From Desulforhopalus sp. (GTDB lineage Bacteria > Desulfobacterota > Desulfobulbia > Desulfobulbales > Desulfocapsaceae): a stretch of 64,000 bases of DNA. The position numbers and the translations under genes were made by a program. How positions within the stretch are numbered: the stretch's first letter is position 1; each line of letters begins with the position of its first letter. The notes under the pieces were generated by a model. The model searched no databases, was not told where the DNA came from, and saw only the letters and a program-made list of their open reading frames with translations. The DNA lies in the NCBI GenBank assembly GCA_030247675.1, contig JAOTRX010000004.1:1-64000 (forward strand), read 5' to 3'. Of the stretch, positions 26,648 to 36,200 are shown piece by piece.

Positions 26648-26806
26648 ATGTCACTTACTTCAATTATACTCATTGTCCTGATCCTCATGCTCGTGGGGGT
26701 TATCCCGTCCTGGCCCCATAGCCGCTCATGGGGCTATGCACCCAGCGGCGTCCTCGGGACCGTGTTGGTAGTCGTTGTTATTCTGTTCTTGATTGGAAAA
26801 ATTTAG
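26648..26806 (+). CDS. DUF3309 small hydrophobic protein
   Basis: A 52-residue, two-helix membrane protein beginning 'MSLTSIILIVLILMLVG' with the family pattern 'PSWPHSRSWGYAPSG' before a second helix ending 'LFLIGKI'. The start at 26648 is chosen because GGGAG lies 8 bp upstream and the DUF3309 homology begins there; a longer in-frame ORF extends upstream without homology. These proteins are common in proteobacterial stress regions and of unknown function. The stop codon overlaps the first two bases of the 53-bp palindromic repeat. Confidence 0.85.
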   Translation: MSLTSIILIVLILMLVGVIPSWPHSRSWGYAPSGVLGTVLVVVVILFLIGKI

Positions 26807-26857
26807 GAGCCGCCGGAAAATAACAAGACCATTTGCAACCATTTCCTTGCGGCTCCT
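26805..26857 (+). repeat. 53-bp interspersed palindromic repeat, copy 1
   Basis: Outer arms are AGGAGCCGC-CGGAAAATAAC on the left and ATTTCCTTGCGGCTCCT on the right. The same 53-bp unit occurs at 30167-30219 and inverted at 52042-52094. It is followed by TTATGCCGTTTTAGGCAT, a short second hairpin. It may also act as the terminator of the BON/DUF3309 transcript. Confidence 0.85.
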
Positions 26858-26929
26858 TATGCCGTTTTAGGCATACTTTCGGCCATGTTGTTTTTTACAA
26901 CGGTTTAACTATAAAAAAGGAGACTTCGC

Positions 26930-27334
26930 ATGAAGCTGTCACATAAACGTTTGTTAGCCGTAATTTCTTTGGGTTTTGTTTTAATATTAACAGGTTGTCA
27001 ACAGGAAGGAGCTGGCGAAAAAGCTGGGAAAAAGGTCGATCAGGCAATCGAAAAGATGGGTACGAAGATTGAACAAACCGGCGATACGATAGGTAGCAAA
27101 GTCGAAATCGTCACTGGGAAAATGGATGACATGGCAATTACCGCCAAGATAAAGGCAGAAATTTTCAACGACTCTTTGCTGCGGGGAATGCAGATTGAGG
27201 TGAGCACCGTGCGCGGCGTGGTGACGCTGAGCGGCGTTGTGAACTCGCAGATGGGTATCGACAGAGCATTGGAAATAGCCCGCGGTGTCGAGGATGTCAA
27301 AGCGGTGGAAACCAGCTTGATTGTTCAGGGTTAA
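26930..27334 (+). CDS. BON-domain lipoprotein with helical spacer
   Basis: A 134-residue lipoprotein with lipobox 'LILTGCQQ' (Cys about residue 24), a Lys/Glu-rich helical spacer (about 30-65) and a C-terminal BON domain (about 68-133, 'MAITAKIKAEIFNDSLLRG', 'VRGVVTLSGVVNSQMGIDRA'). RBS AAGGAG precedes the ATG. It is a paralogue of the BON lipoprotein at 26261, from which it is separated by DUF3309 and a palindromic repeat. No sigma-54 core was seen in its own 123-bp upstream region, which instead holds a short GTTGT-T5-ACAAC hairpin. An envelope stress role is inferred. Confidence 0.88.
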   Translation: MKLSHKRLLAVISLGFVLILTGCQQEGAGEKAGKKVDQAIEKMGTKIEQTGDTIGSKVEIVTGKMDDMAITAKIKAEIFNDSLLRGMQIEVSTVRGVVTLSGVVNSQMGIDRALEIARGVEDVKAVETSLIVQG

Positions 27335-27494
27335 GAGTGCCTTGTCCCGGTTTATGGGGCGACGACGAGGAACCGGTTGCGGGGCGCTTCTTGATATGGA
27401 GGCCGGGAATCATTGCCTTTTGTCAAAGCATCGGAGGCAATCAACCGTCAGTCGGTTTTTTAAGAGTATTCTACAATTTCTCAGGAGAGAAGAA

Positions 27495-28709
27495 ATGATA
27501 AAAAGATCAATACAAAAAGTCATGTTTTTAGTCGTTCTATTGCTAGTCGGTACTTCCGGCATAGCTCGGGCGGAAACCCAATTAAAGGAATTAGGGCTGC
27601 ATTCCTTCTATGGACCTGAGTTGAAGTCGAGCAATGCCTTCCGACAGATGATCAAAGAAACCTTGCCGAACCTCAAAATCGGATTTACCAAGGCCGGTGC
27701 CGCACATTTGTTTGATGATTTCGTTGCCCAAGCTGGGACGTCAAATGTTACGGCAGTTGAAGTTAATCCTGGTGAAAAATTGCAGTGGATGATCTTTCGC
27801 AAGGGAGAAACGGTCAAGGTTGTCAAGGACGTGGTTTGGGCCGGTAAAGTACCTTTTAGCGCCTTTCTGGTTCAGGTCGATCAGGCAGGAACCCGCTATG
27901 TCTTCGTCGTGCCGACTAGGTGTGGTAATGTGTCGCTGGCTTTTACCGGCCCGGTGCCTGTTGCCGTTGCCCCCGTGGAAAACGTACCCCCTTTTTGTAT
28001 GGTCACCGTTACTCCGGTTAATGTTCAACCCGGTGGCTATGTGACTATCGATGCCTCAAAGTCGAGTGACCAGGATGGAGCCATAGCATTGGTGTCGATG
28101 CAGGTAGTCGATGGAAAAAACCAGGTTGTTATGGATAAGAAGATTGCTCAGCCACCATACGTGCAACAGATTACTATTGCCGATCCCGGAAATTATGCAG
28201 TTCGGGTGAGTGTAATCGACGATAAGGGCCGGGAATCGGTTTCTCCAGGATGCGCCGAAACAGTGGTAACAGTTGCACCGGCAATGGTCACCGCGACCGC
28301 CCTCTTTGGGAATTTTGTCGCTGATATAGGCTATATGTATCAGGCCGATCCGGCGCACTATCTCCTTATGCGTCTTGGTTATGACTATTATTTCACTGAC
28401 AATTTTTCCCTTCTCGGGATGGTCGGTGGTGCTCCGGTCCTTGATGGCATTGACGACACCGATTCTTTGATGGTCGATCTTACCGCTCATTTGCACCATC
28501 AGCGCATGTCCTACGGTGCCGGTGTCGGTTTCTGGCGCTCCAGCATGGATGAACGCGCGGACTTTATTGTAAACGTCGCCTACCGCTTTTATGGCGAGCC
28601 TGATGCTTTTAACATCGCTGCCTTTGTTGAAGGAAGAGCAGCTTTCGATCAATTCGACGAACTGGCCGATTATGGCCGTATCGGTGCTGGACTCCGCTTC
28701 GAGTTCTAA
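27495..28709 (+). CDS. Exported surface protein: Ig/PKD-like domain plus C-terminal beta-barrel
   Basis: A 404-residue protein with signal peptide (residues 1-25, ending 'GIARAET'). The N-terminal part (30-165) is unrecognised. Residues about 170-265 look like a PKD or Ig-type fold ('VNVQPGGYVTIDASKSSDQDG', 'YAVRVSVIDDKGRES'). The C-terminal 130 residues are beta-strand rich and end 'YGRIGAGLRFEF', with terminal Phe as in outer-membrane barrels. The start at 27495 (RBS AGGAGAG) gives a clean signal peptide; an in-frame extension to 27321 does not. It has a Cys pair (about 157 and 178) and another Cys near 255 that could form disulfides. Function unknown; neighbours suggest the cell envelope. 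Confidence 0.78.
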   Translation: MIKRSIQKVMFLVVLLLVGTSGIARAETQLKELGLHSFYGPELKSSNAFRQMIKETLPNLKIGFTKAGAAHLFDDFVAQAGTSNVTAVEVNPGEKLQWMIFRKGETVKVVKDVVWAGKVPFSAFLVQVDQAGTRYVFVVPTRCGNVSLAFTGPVPVAVAPVENVPPFCMVTVTPVNVQPGGYVTIDASKSSDQDGAIALVSMQVVDGKNQVVMDKKIAQPPYVQQITIADPGNYAVRVSVIDDKGRESVSPGCAETVVTVAPAMVTATALFGNFVADIGYMYQADPAHYLLMRLGYDYYFTDNFSLLGMVGGAPVLDGIDDTDSLMVDLTAHLHHQRMSYGAGVGFWRSSMDERADFIVNVAYRFYGEPDAFNIAAFVEGRAAFDQFDELADYGRIGAGLRFEF

Positions 28710-28953
28710 TGGCCAAAACACCGTGTCTTGGCTCCGTTCACCCCTTTTTTATCAGAAGGCCAGGAAACTACCTGTCGTGAGAAAAGGTCGTTGCAAAGCA
28801 CCCTGGGCTGTGAATGAGGTGAAGATTCGGTGGTGGTTGTTGTTAAACACACCAAGACATAGGCATGGAGCGTTCGGTCTTGTTCGGTTGCAGATGATTG
28901 GCTGGCTGATTCGATCTTGATGGGAAAAAGGAATTACAAAAAGGAACACGTAT

Positions 28954-30036
28954 ATGGACGATGCAGCATCATTAGACCTGGTACCGGAAGAGTGTACCAA
29001 CAGTATCCTTGATCTCAGCGGTGTGGAGATTGAACCGGATATCGCCGTTGGTTTATGGACCAAGATATTGAAACATAAGTGGCTGCTTTCGGAAAAACTG
29101 CACCGGGATGTCGGCTTGCGGACCGCCTGCATCGACTTTCTCGAAAACAAGGATCCGGTTACCGGTCAAAATGACAGCCACGAAAGGGGCAGTCTGCTCC
29201 GGGAGATGGGTGCCCAGGTTATCAACCGGGATATGTGGGATACCATCTCCGACTCGCAGCCCCCTAAACAATTGGTGCAACGGCGGATCATTCTGCCGCT
29301 GATTGAGGAGGATCTTTCGCGAAAGCATGGGGTCGTCCCGGCCAAGGCTATCCTTTTCTTCGGCCCACCCGGCACCGGGAAAACCCATTTTGCCAAGGCC
29401 ATCGCCGGTGTCTTGTCATGGTGGTACATCGAGATTGTCCCGAGCATGCTGATGGTCGATGGCGTCGAAAGTATCGGCGCCAATCTGCGGGAGATTATGG
29501 AGAAGGCAAGCAGCCTTGATGAGGTTGTGCTGTTTATCGACGAGTTTGAAGAGATCGCCGGCAGTCGGGATATGGCCGATCGGATCGATAAGTCCATCAC
29601 CAACGAGTTTCTAAAGCAGATACCGCTGCTGAAGAGCAAGCAAAATAAAATTCTTCTGGTATGTGCCACCAATTTTATCCGGCAACTGGATGCTGCAATG
29701 CTTCGTCCTGGGCGGTTTGACTGCATTATTCCGGTCGGGGGATTGGACACGGAGGGACGGACCACCATTCTTCAATACTATCTCACCAAGCTCAATACCG
29801 GTGATATCGATATTGCGAAAATTGTCAAAATGACCTCCGGCTTTACCCCTGCCGACATTCAGTATCTGTTCCAGCAGGTGGCGCATTTTGCCTTTCTGGA
29901 GGAATTGACCGGCAAAAAGAACTACCTGGTAACTGCCGAAACCTTCGCCGGCATTTTGCCAAAAGTCCTGCCATCGCTGAGCGATGCGGTGATTGAGGAG
30001 TTTGAAAAGGACAGTATCAACTATTCTCGGGTGTAG
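28954..30036 (+). CDS. AAA+ ATPase with DUF4032-like N-terminal motif
   Basis: A 360-residue cytosolic ATPase of the classic AAA (Cdc48/FtsH-like) type. It has Walker A 'GPPGTGKTHFAK' (about 136-147), Walker B 'VVLFIDEFEEIAGS' (about 190-203), sensor-1 'LVCATNF' and Arg-finger region 'AAMLRPGRFD'. No transmembrane or protease domain is present. The N-terminal 'ILKHKWLLSEKLHRDVGL' stretch recalls the C-terminal motif of DUF4032 proteins; that comparison is from memory. A single AAA ring suggests a remodelling or unfolding factor. It lies 245 bp after the surface-protein gene and before the cyclic glucan synthase; substrate unknown. Confidence 0.85.
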   Translation: MDDAASLDLVPEECTNSILDLSGVEIEPDIAVGLWTKILKHKWLLSEKLHRDVGLRTACIDFLENKDPVTGQNDSHERGSLLREMGAQVINRDMWDTISDSQPPKQLVQRRIILPLIEEDLSRKHGVVPAKAILFFGPPGTGKTHFAKAIAGVLSWWYIEIVPSMLMVDGVESIGANLREIMEKASSLDEVVLFIDEFEEIAGSRDMADRIDKSITNEFLKQIPLLKSKQNKILLVCATNFIRQLDAAMLRPGRFDCIIPVGGLDTEGRTTILQYYLTKLNTGDIDIAKIVKMTSGFTPADIQYLFQQVAHFAFLEELTGKKNYLVTAETFAGILPKVLPSLSDAVIEEFEKDSINYSRV

Positions 30037-30166
30037 TGCCTTGCGGGGTTAAAACAAGAATAATAGTCTGCGAAAGGCACGTATTCCCCTTTATGGGGGT
30101 TTAGTGCTTATGGTGTAAATCGTTCCTTTGTGGCTGCTTCTTTTTAGCAACATTGAGAGATTGTTG

Positions 30167-30219
30167 AGGAGCCGTTAGGAAATAACGAGACCGTGTACAT
30201 CCGTTTCCTTACGGCTCCT
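30167..30219 (+). repeat. 53-bp interspersed palindromic repeat, copy 2
   Basis: Begins AGGAGCCGTTAGGAAATAAC and ends TTTCCTTACGGCTCCT, same orientation as copy 1. It is followed by ATCCCGGTTATCGGGGTA, a second small hairpin analogous to that after copy 1. It lies between the AAA+ gene and the glucan synthase gene. Confidence 0.85.
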
Positions 30220-30266
30220 TATCCCGGTTATCGGGGTAGGAAATTAGCAGAAGGAGATAGCCACAA

Positions 30267-33200
30267 ATGAGGTTCACCGTTCCGGAATTTCTCACATCGT
30301 TGCTGCCTGTATTTGGATTTCATTGGGGGAAAAGCCATACCAATGTGGGCAATGTAGAGGAACCCCCCTTACGTTCGGAGCTTTTCAACAGCGACCAGAT
30401 GAAGCAGTACGGCAAGACCCTGGCCAATGCCCATGAGCTGAGCCGGCGCCGTCTGCCTGACCAGCTTCTTTCCCGATTGGCTGATAATGAGGTCGTGCTG
30501 ATCGGTGTTTGCAACCTGCTGACCGAGGCGATCACCGCCAACCGCCTGATTGCCCCGGCCGGAGAATGGCTGCTTGACAACTTTTACCTGATCGAAGAGC
30601 AGATCCGCACCGCTAAGCGCCACCTGCCAAAAGGCTATAGCCGTGAGCTGCCGCGCCTGCAGAATGGACCGTCGGCCGGTCTGCCTCGGGTCTATGACAT
30701 TGCCCTGGAAACCATCTCGCACAGCGATGGCCGGGTGGACCCGGAAAGCCTCGTCAATTTTGTTGCCGCTTACCAAACGGTTACCCCTCTGAAACTGGGC
30801 GAACTTTGGGCCATTCCCATCATGCTGCGCCTGGCCTTGATTGAAAATCTCCGGAGGATCACCGTCCGCGTCGCCATCGACAGAACCAATCGCAACTCCG
30901 CCGACTATTGGGCGGATCAGATGATTGATATCGTCGCCAAGGATCCAAATAACCTGATTCTGGTGATTTCCGACATGGCCCGGTCAAGCCCACCGATGGT
31001 CAGTTCTTTTGTTGCTGAGCTGACCCGCAAGTTGCAAGGACAGGGGCCGGCCTTGGCCCTGCCGCTAACCTGGATGGAGCAGCGACTCTCCGAGTCCAGT
31101 CTGACCATAGAACAGATGGTCCGCCTGGAGACCCAGCAGCAGGCCGCCGATCAGTTGTCGGTAAGCAACAGTATCGGCAGTTTGAGGTTTCTCGGCACCA
31201 TGGACTGGCGCACCTTCGTCGAGTCGATGAGTGTTGTTGAGCAGATTCTTGCTGAAGATCCTGCCGATGTCTACGACCGGATGGACTTCATCACCCGTGA
31301 CTGCTACCGGCATGTGGTTGAAAGAATTGCCAGGAATTGTTCCGGCTCCGAGGGCGCAGTAGCTCGGCAGGCGATCATATTGGCGGAAAAGGCGGCTGTT
31401 GAATGGGGTAGCGACGACCGGTCAGCCCATGTCGGTTTCTATCTGATCGACGAGGGCTTGGGCAAGCTGGAACGCCTCGCCAGTGTGCAGGTTTCCATGG
31501 CCCGGATGCTTGCCAGGGGCGTTCGCCGCCTGCCACTTCTGGTATATGGTGGGGCCATTGTCGTGCTGACGCTGGTCTTTGCCGGAGGTATGGCAGCCAA
31601 GGCGTATACTGATGGTCTGCAGTCCTGGCACCTCGTTGTGCTTGGTGTGCTTTTTCTTCTTGCCGCCAGTCAACTGGCGCAGGCCTTGATAAGCTGGCTG
31701 ACTACTCTTTTTGCTGAACCCCGGCCCCTGCCGCGTATGGATTTTTCCAAAGGAATTCCCGCCGAACTCCGCACCCTGGTGGTGGTTCCGACGATGCTTG
31801 CCAGCACAAGCGGTATCGATAGCCTGATTGAAGCCCTGGAAGTCCGTTTTCTTGCCAATCGGGATACCCATCTCCACTTCGCCCTGCTCACCGATTATTG
31901 TGACGCCGATACGGCAAGCCTTGCTGAAGACGAACCATTACTCCAACTTGCCCGCCGGAAAATTGAGGGTCTCAACGAAAAATACCGGATTGTCGAAGGT
32001 GATATCTTTTTCCTCTTCCACCGCCCGCGCTGTTTCAATCCGGCCGACAAAAAATGGATGGGCTACGAGCGCAAACGCGGCAAATTGGCCGATCTGAATG
32101 GGCTGCTGCGCAGTACCCCAATGGATCGCTTTCAACTCGTCGTAGGCGACACCGCCGTCTTAACCGGGGTAAAGTATGTCATCACCCTTGATACCGACAC
32201 GCTTTTGGCTCGGGATTCTGCCCGACAATTTGTCGGCGCCATGGCCCATCCGCTCAATCGGCCCCTTTATGATGAAAAGAAACAGCGGGTGGTTGCTGGT
32301 TACGGGATTCTCCAGCCGCGGGTGGCGGTCAGTCTTTCCGGCATCAGTCTGTCACCCTATGCCCGGCTCTATGGCAGTGACTCCGGGATCGATCCATATA
32401 CCCGTGCTGTCTCCGATGTCTATCAGGATCTCTTTGGAGAAGGTTCGTTCATCGGTAAGGGCATCTACGAGGTAGATGCCTTCGAACGGGCACTGTCCGG
32501 GCGCTTTCCCGATAATCTCATCCTCAGCCATGATCTTCTCGAAGGCTGCTATGCCAGGGCAGGATTGCTCAGCGATGTCCAGTTATACGAAGAATATCCC
32601 TCGCGTTACAGTGCCGATGTCAACCGCCGCTGCCGCTGGATTCGCGGCGATTGGCAGATTGTTCGCTGGTTGTTGCCGGGGGTTCCGGGCCCAGGTGGCC
32701 AGCGGCTGAAAAATCCCCTGTCGCTGTTGTCCCGCTGGAAGATCTTCGACAACCTGCGGCGCAGCCTGACGGCGGCGGCCCTGACACTCCTCCTTGTCCT
32801 CGGCTGGACTGTCTTGCCCTCGCCGTGGTTTTGGACCTTGGCGGTGGTTGGGGTAATCCTTATCCCGTCGCTGCTGGCCTCGCTGCTCAGCGTCCTGCAA
32901 AAACCGACGGATGTGACCCTGCAGCAACATCTTTTCACCACCCTGCAATCGGCTGGAGAGCATTGCCTGACGGCAGTATTCACCATCGTCTGTCTGCCCT
33001 ATGAGGCCTATTTCAGTCTTGATGCTGTGCTGCGGACGATCTGGCGGATGACCATTTCGCACCGGGGTTTGCTCGAATGGAACCCGTCGGGTGATGCCGA
33101 TCGCCGAGATGACGGCAGCCTTGCCGCCGCCTGGCAGGCGATGTGGATCGCGCCGATCGTGGCCCTTGCGGTAGCCATCGGCCTCGTTTTGACTCGACCG

Positions 33201-36200
33201 TTCTCGTTGCTGATGGCCGGCCCGATCCTGGTTTTTTGGTTTGTCTCACCTGTTGTAACCTGGTGGTTGAGCAAGGCGGCTGTCCATCGCCCGGAAAGAT
33301 TGACAGTTGATCAAAACCATTTCCTCCACCAGCTTTCCCGAAAGACCTGGGCCTTCTTTGAGACCTTTCTCGGTCCGGAAGATCATTGGCTGCCGCCGGA
33401 TAATTTTCAGGAACATCCTGTTGGCGTCATTGCCCACCGTACCTCGCCGACCAATATGGGCCTGGCCTTGCTGGCCAATGTATCGGCCAATGATTTCGGC
33501 TATATCTCCGCCGGAAGACTGATCGAACGCACCGCCAACACCCTGGAAACCATGGACGGTCTGGAGCGGTATCACGGTCATTTTTATAACTGGTATGACA
33601 CCCTGTCCCTGGCGCCCCTGTTGCCGCTGTATGTTTCGGCGGTGGACAGCGGCAATCTTGCCGGGCATCTCCTGGTTTTGCGGGCGGCCCTTTTGGGACT
33701 AGCCGACGAGCCCATTGTCGGCCGACGATTATTTCATGGGCTGGGCGTCACCTTGCAGGTTTTTACCGACCTGGCCCGGGACACCGTCCATGCCAAAGTT
33801 GCGACGGAACTTCAGGAAATTATAGGAAAAGCGCTGGCAACCCCACCGGCCACCCTGACGGATGTCCAGGAGTATCTGCGGCAATTGGCAGATTGCGAGG
33901 CGCGCATGGTTGGCCAAATCGAAGCAACTGATGATCAGCCCGGCAGTCAGCTGCACTGGTGGGCTGCGGCCTTCAGCCGGCAATGCGATGATGCCCTGGC
34001 CGAGTTGACACTTCTTGCTCCGTGGCTTGCGAGTATCACCGAGCCTTATTTCAAAGACGACCTTGCCGCTCTCAATGATATCCCGACACTTCGCCAGGTT
34101 CTGACAATTGCCGACAGGTTTCTGCCGGTACTTGCCCATCGCCAAAGCGTGGAAATATCCAGCGACGAAGAGCTGTGGCTGGGGAACCTGCAGACGCTCA
34201 TCACCACAGCCAGTGGCAATGCCGCAAGCCGGATGCACGGTATCGAGCGATTGTCCCGACTGAGCAATAAACTTGCCCAAATGGAATACGGTTTCCTGTT
34301 CGATACCGCAAGCCGTCTCTTGGTCATCGGCTACAATGTCGGCGAGCGCAGGCAGGACGCAAGTTTTTATGATCTCCTGGCATCGGAAGCGAGATTTGCC
34401 GCCTTTGTGGCGATTGCCCAGGGGCAACTGCCACAGGAGAGTTGGTTTGCCCTGGGACGGCTGCTTACCACCACCGGTGGAGAGCCTATTCTTCTGTCGT
34501 GGAGCGGCTCGATGTTCGAATACCTGATGCCGCTTCTGGTCATGCCGACCTTCGATAACACCTTGCTGTACCAGACCTGCAAGGCAGCGGTTGCCAGTCA
34601 GATTGACTACGGCAAGAAACGCGGGGTGCCATGGGGTGTTTCGGAAAGCGGCTATAATGCCATCGATGTCCACCAAAACTACCAATACCGAGCCTTTGGT
34701 GTCCCCGGCCTGGGACTGAAACGGGGGCTTGCCGAAGATCTGGTCATCGCTCCCTACGCCACGGCGCTGGCCTTGATGGTCGCCCCCGAGAAGGCCTGTG
34801 TCAATCTGCAGCGTTTAGCGGCGGACGGCTTTGCCGGAAAATACGGTTTCTATGAAGCCATCGATTATACCCAGTCACGCCTGCCGCCAGGCCATTCCAA
34901 GGTGGTGGTGCGCTCCTATATGGCCCATCACCAGGGCATGAGCTTTCTTGCCTTAGCCTACCTGCTCCTTGATCGGCCGATGCAGAGACGTTTTACCGCC
35001 GAACCTCTGTTTCAGGCAACCATGCTGCTGTTGCAGGAACGTATCCCCAAGGCGACCGCCTTCTTTGCCCATACCACCGAGTTGTCCGAGCAGCAACTGG
35101 CGGTCAGCACGCAGGAGACTCCGATACGGGTCTTGACCGATCCCAACACGCCCTACCCGGAGGTGCAATTACTCTCCAATGGCCGGTATCATGTGATGAT
35201 CACCGCCGCCGGTGGCGGCTACAGTCGCTGGAACGAGCTGGCCATCACCCGCTGGCGGGAAGACAGTACCTGCGATAACTGGGGAACCTTCTGCTATGTG
35301 CGCGATGTCACCAGCGACAGGTTCTGGTCAACAACCTATCAACCAGTGCGGCAGAGTTCCAAGCATTTTGAGGCGGTCTTTTCCGAGGGCCGGGCGGAAT
35401 TTCGCTGCCGGCATGACGACCTTGATGCCTACACCGAGGTCGTCGTCTCCTCCGAGGATGATATCGAGCTGCGGCGGATCACCCTCACCAACCGCACCCG
35501 TCGTAAGCGTTTTGTCGAGGTAACCAGCTATGCCGAGGTGGTCTTGGCCCCGGCCATCGCCGATACCCTGCATCCGGCCTTCAGCAATCTCTTTGTGCAG
35601 ACTGAGATAGTTAATGACCAGCGGGCCATCCTTTGTACACGGCGGCCGCGTTCCGAGAACGAGCAGTCGCCGTGGATGCTCCACCAGATGGCCCTGCATG
35701 GCGGCAAGACCGGGGAGGTAAGCTACGAAACCGATCGCCTGCAGTTTATCGGCCGCGGCAACACAGTGGCAAACCCGCGGGCCATGCAGCCCTCGGTCGA
35801 TTCTCCGGGGGCGCTTTCCGGCAGTCAGGGTTCGGTTCTTGATCCGATTGTCGCTATCCGTTATCGGATGAGTCTGGAACCGGGGGAATCGGTGACGATC
35901 CATATGGTTACCGGCATTGCCGCCACCCGTGATGCCGCCGTCAGCCTGGTCGAAAAATACCAGGACCGCCACCTTGCTGACCGGGTCTTCGACTTGGCCT
36001 GGACCCACGGTCAGGTACTCCTCCGGCAGATTAACGCCACCGAGGCCGATGCCCAACTGTATGGGCGTTTGGCAAGCAATGTGATCTATGCCAATCCCGC
36101 TTTGCGCGCCGATGCGAGTATCCTTAAAAAGAACAGTCGCGGCCAATCCGGCCTCTGGGGATATGCCATTTCCGGTGATGTGCCGATTGTTCTGTTGCAG

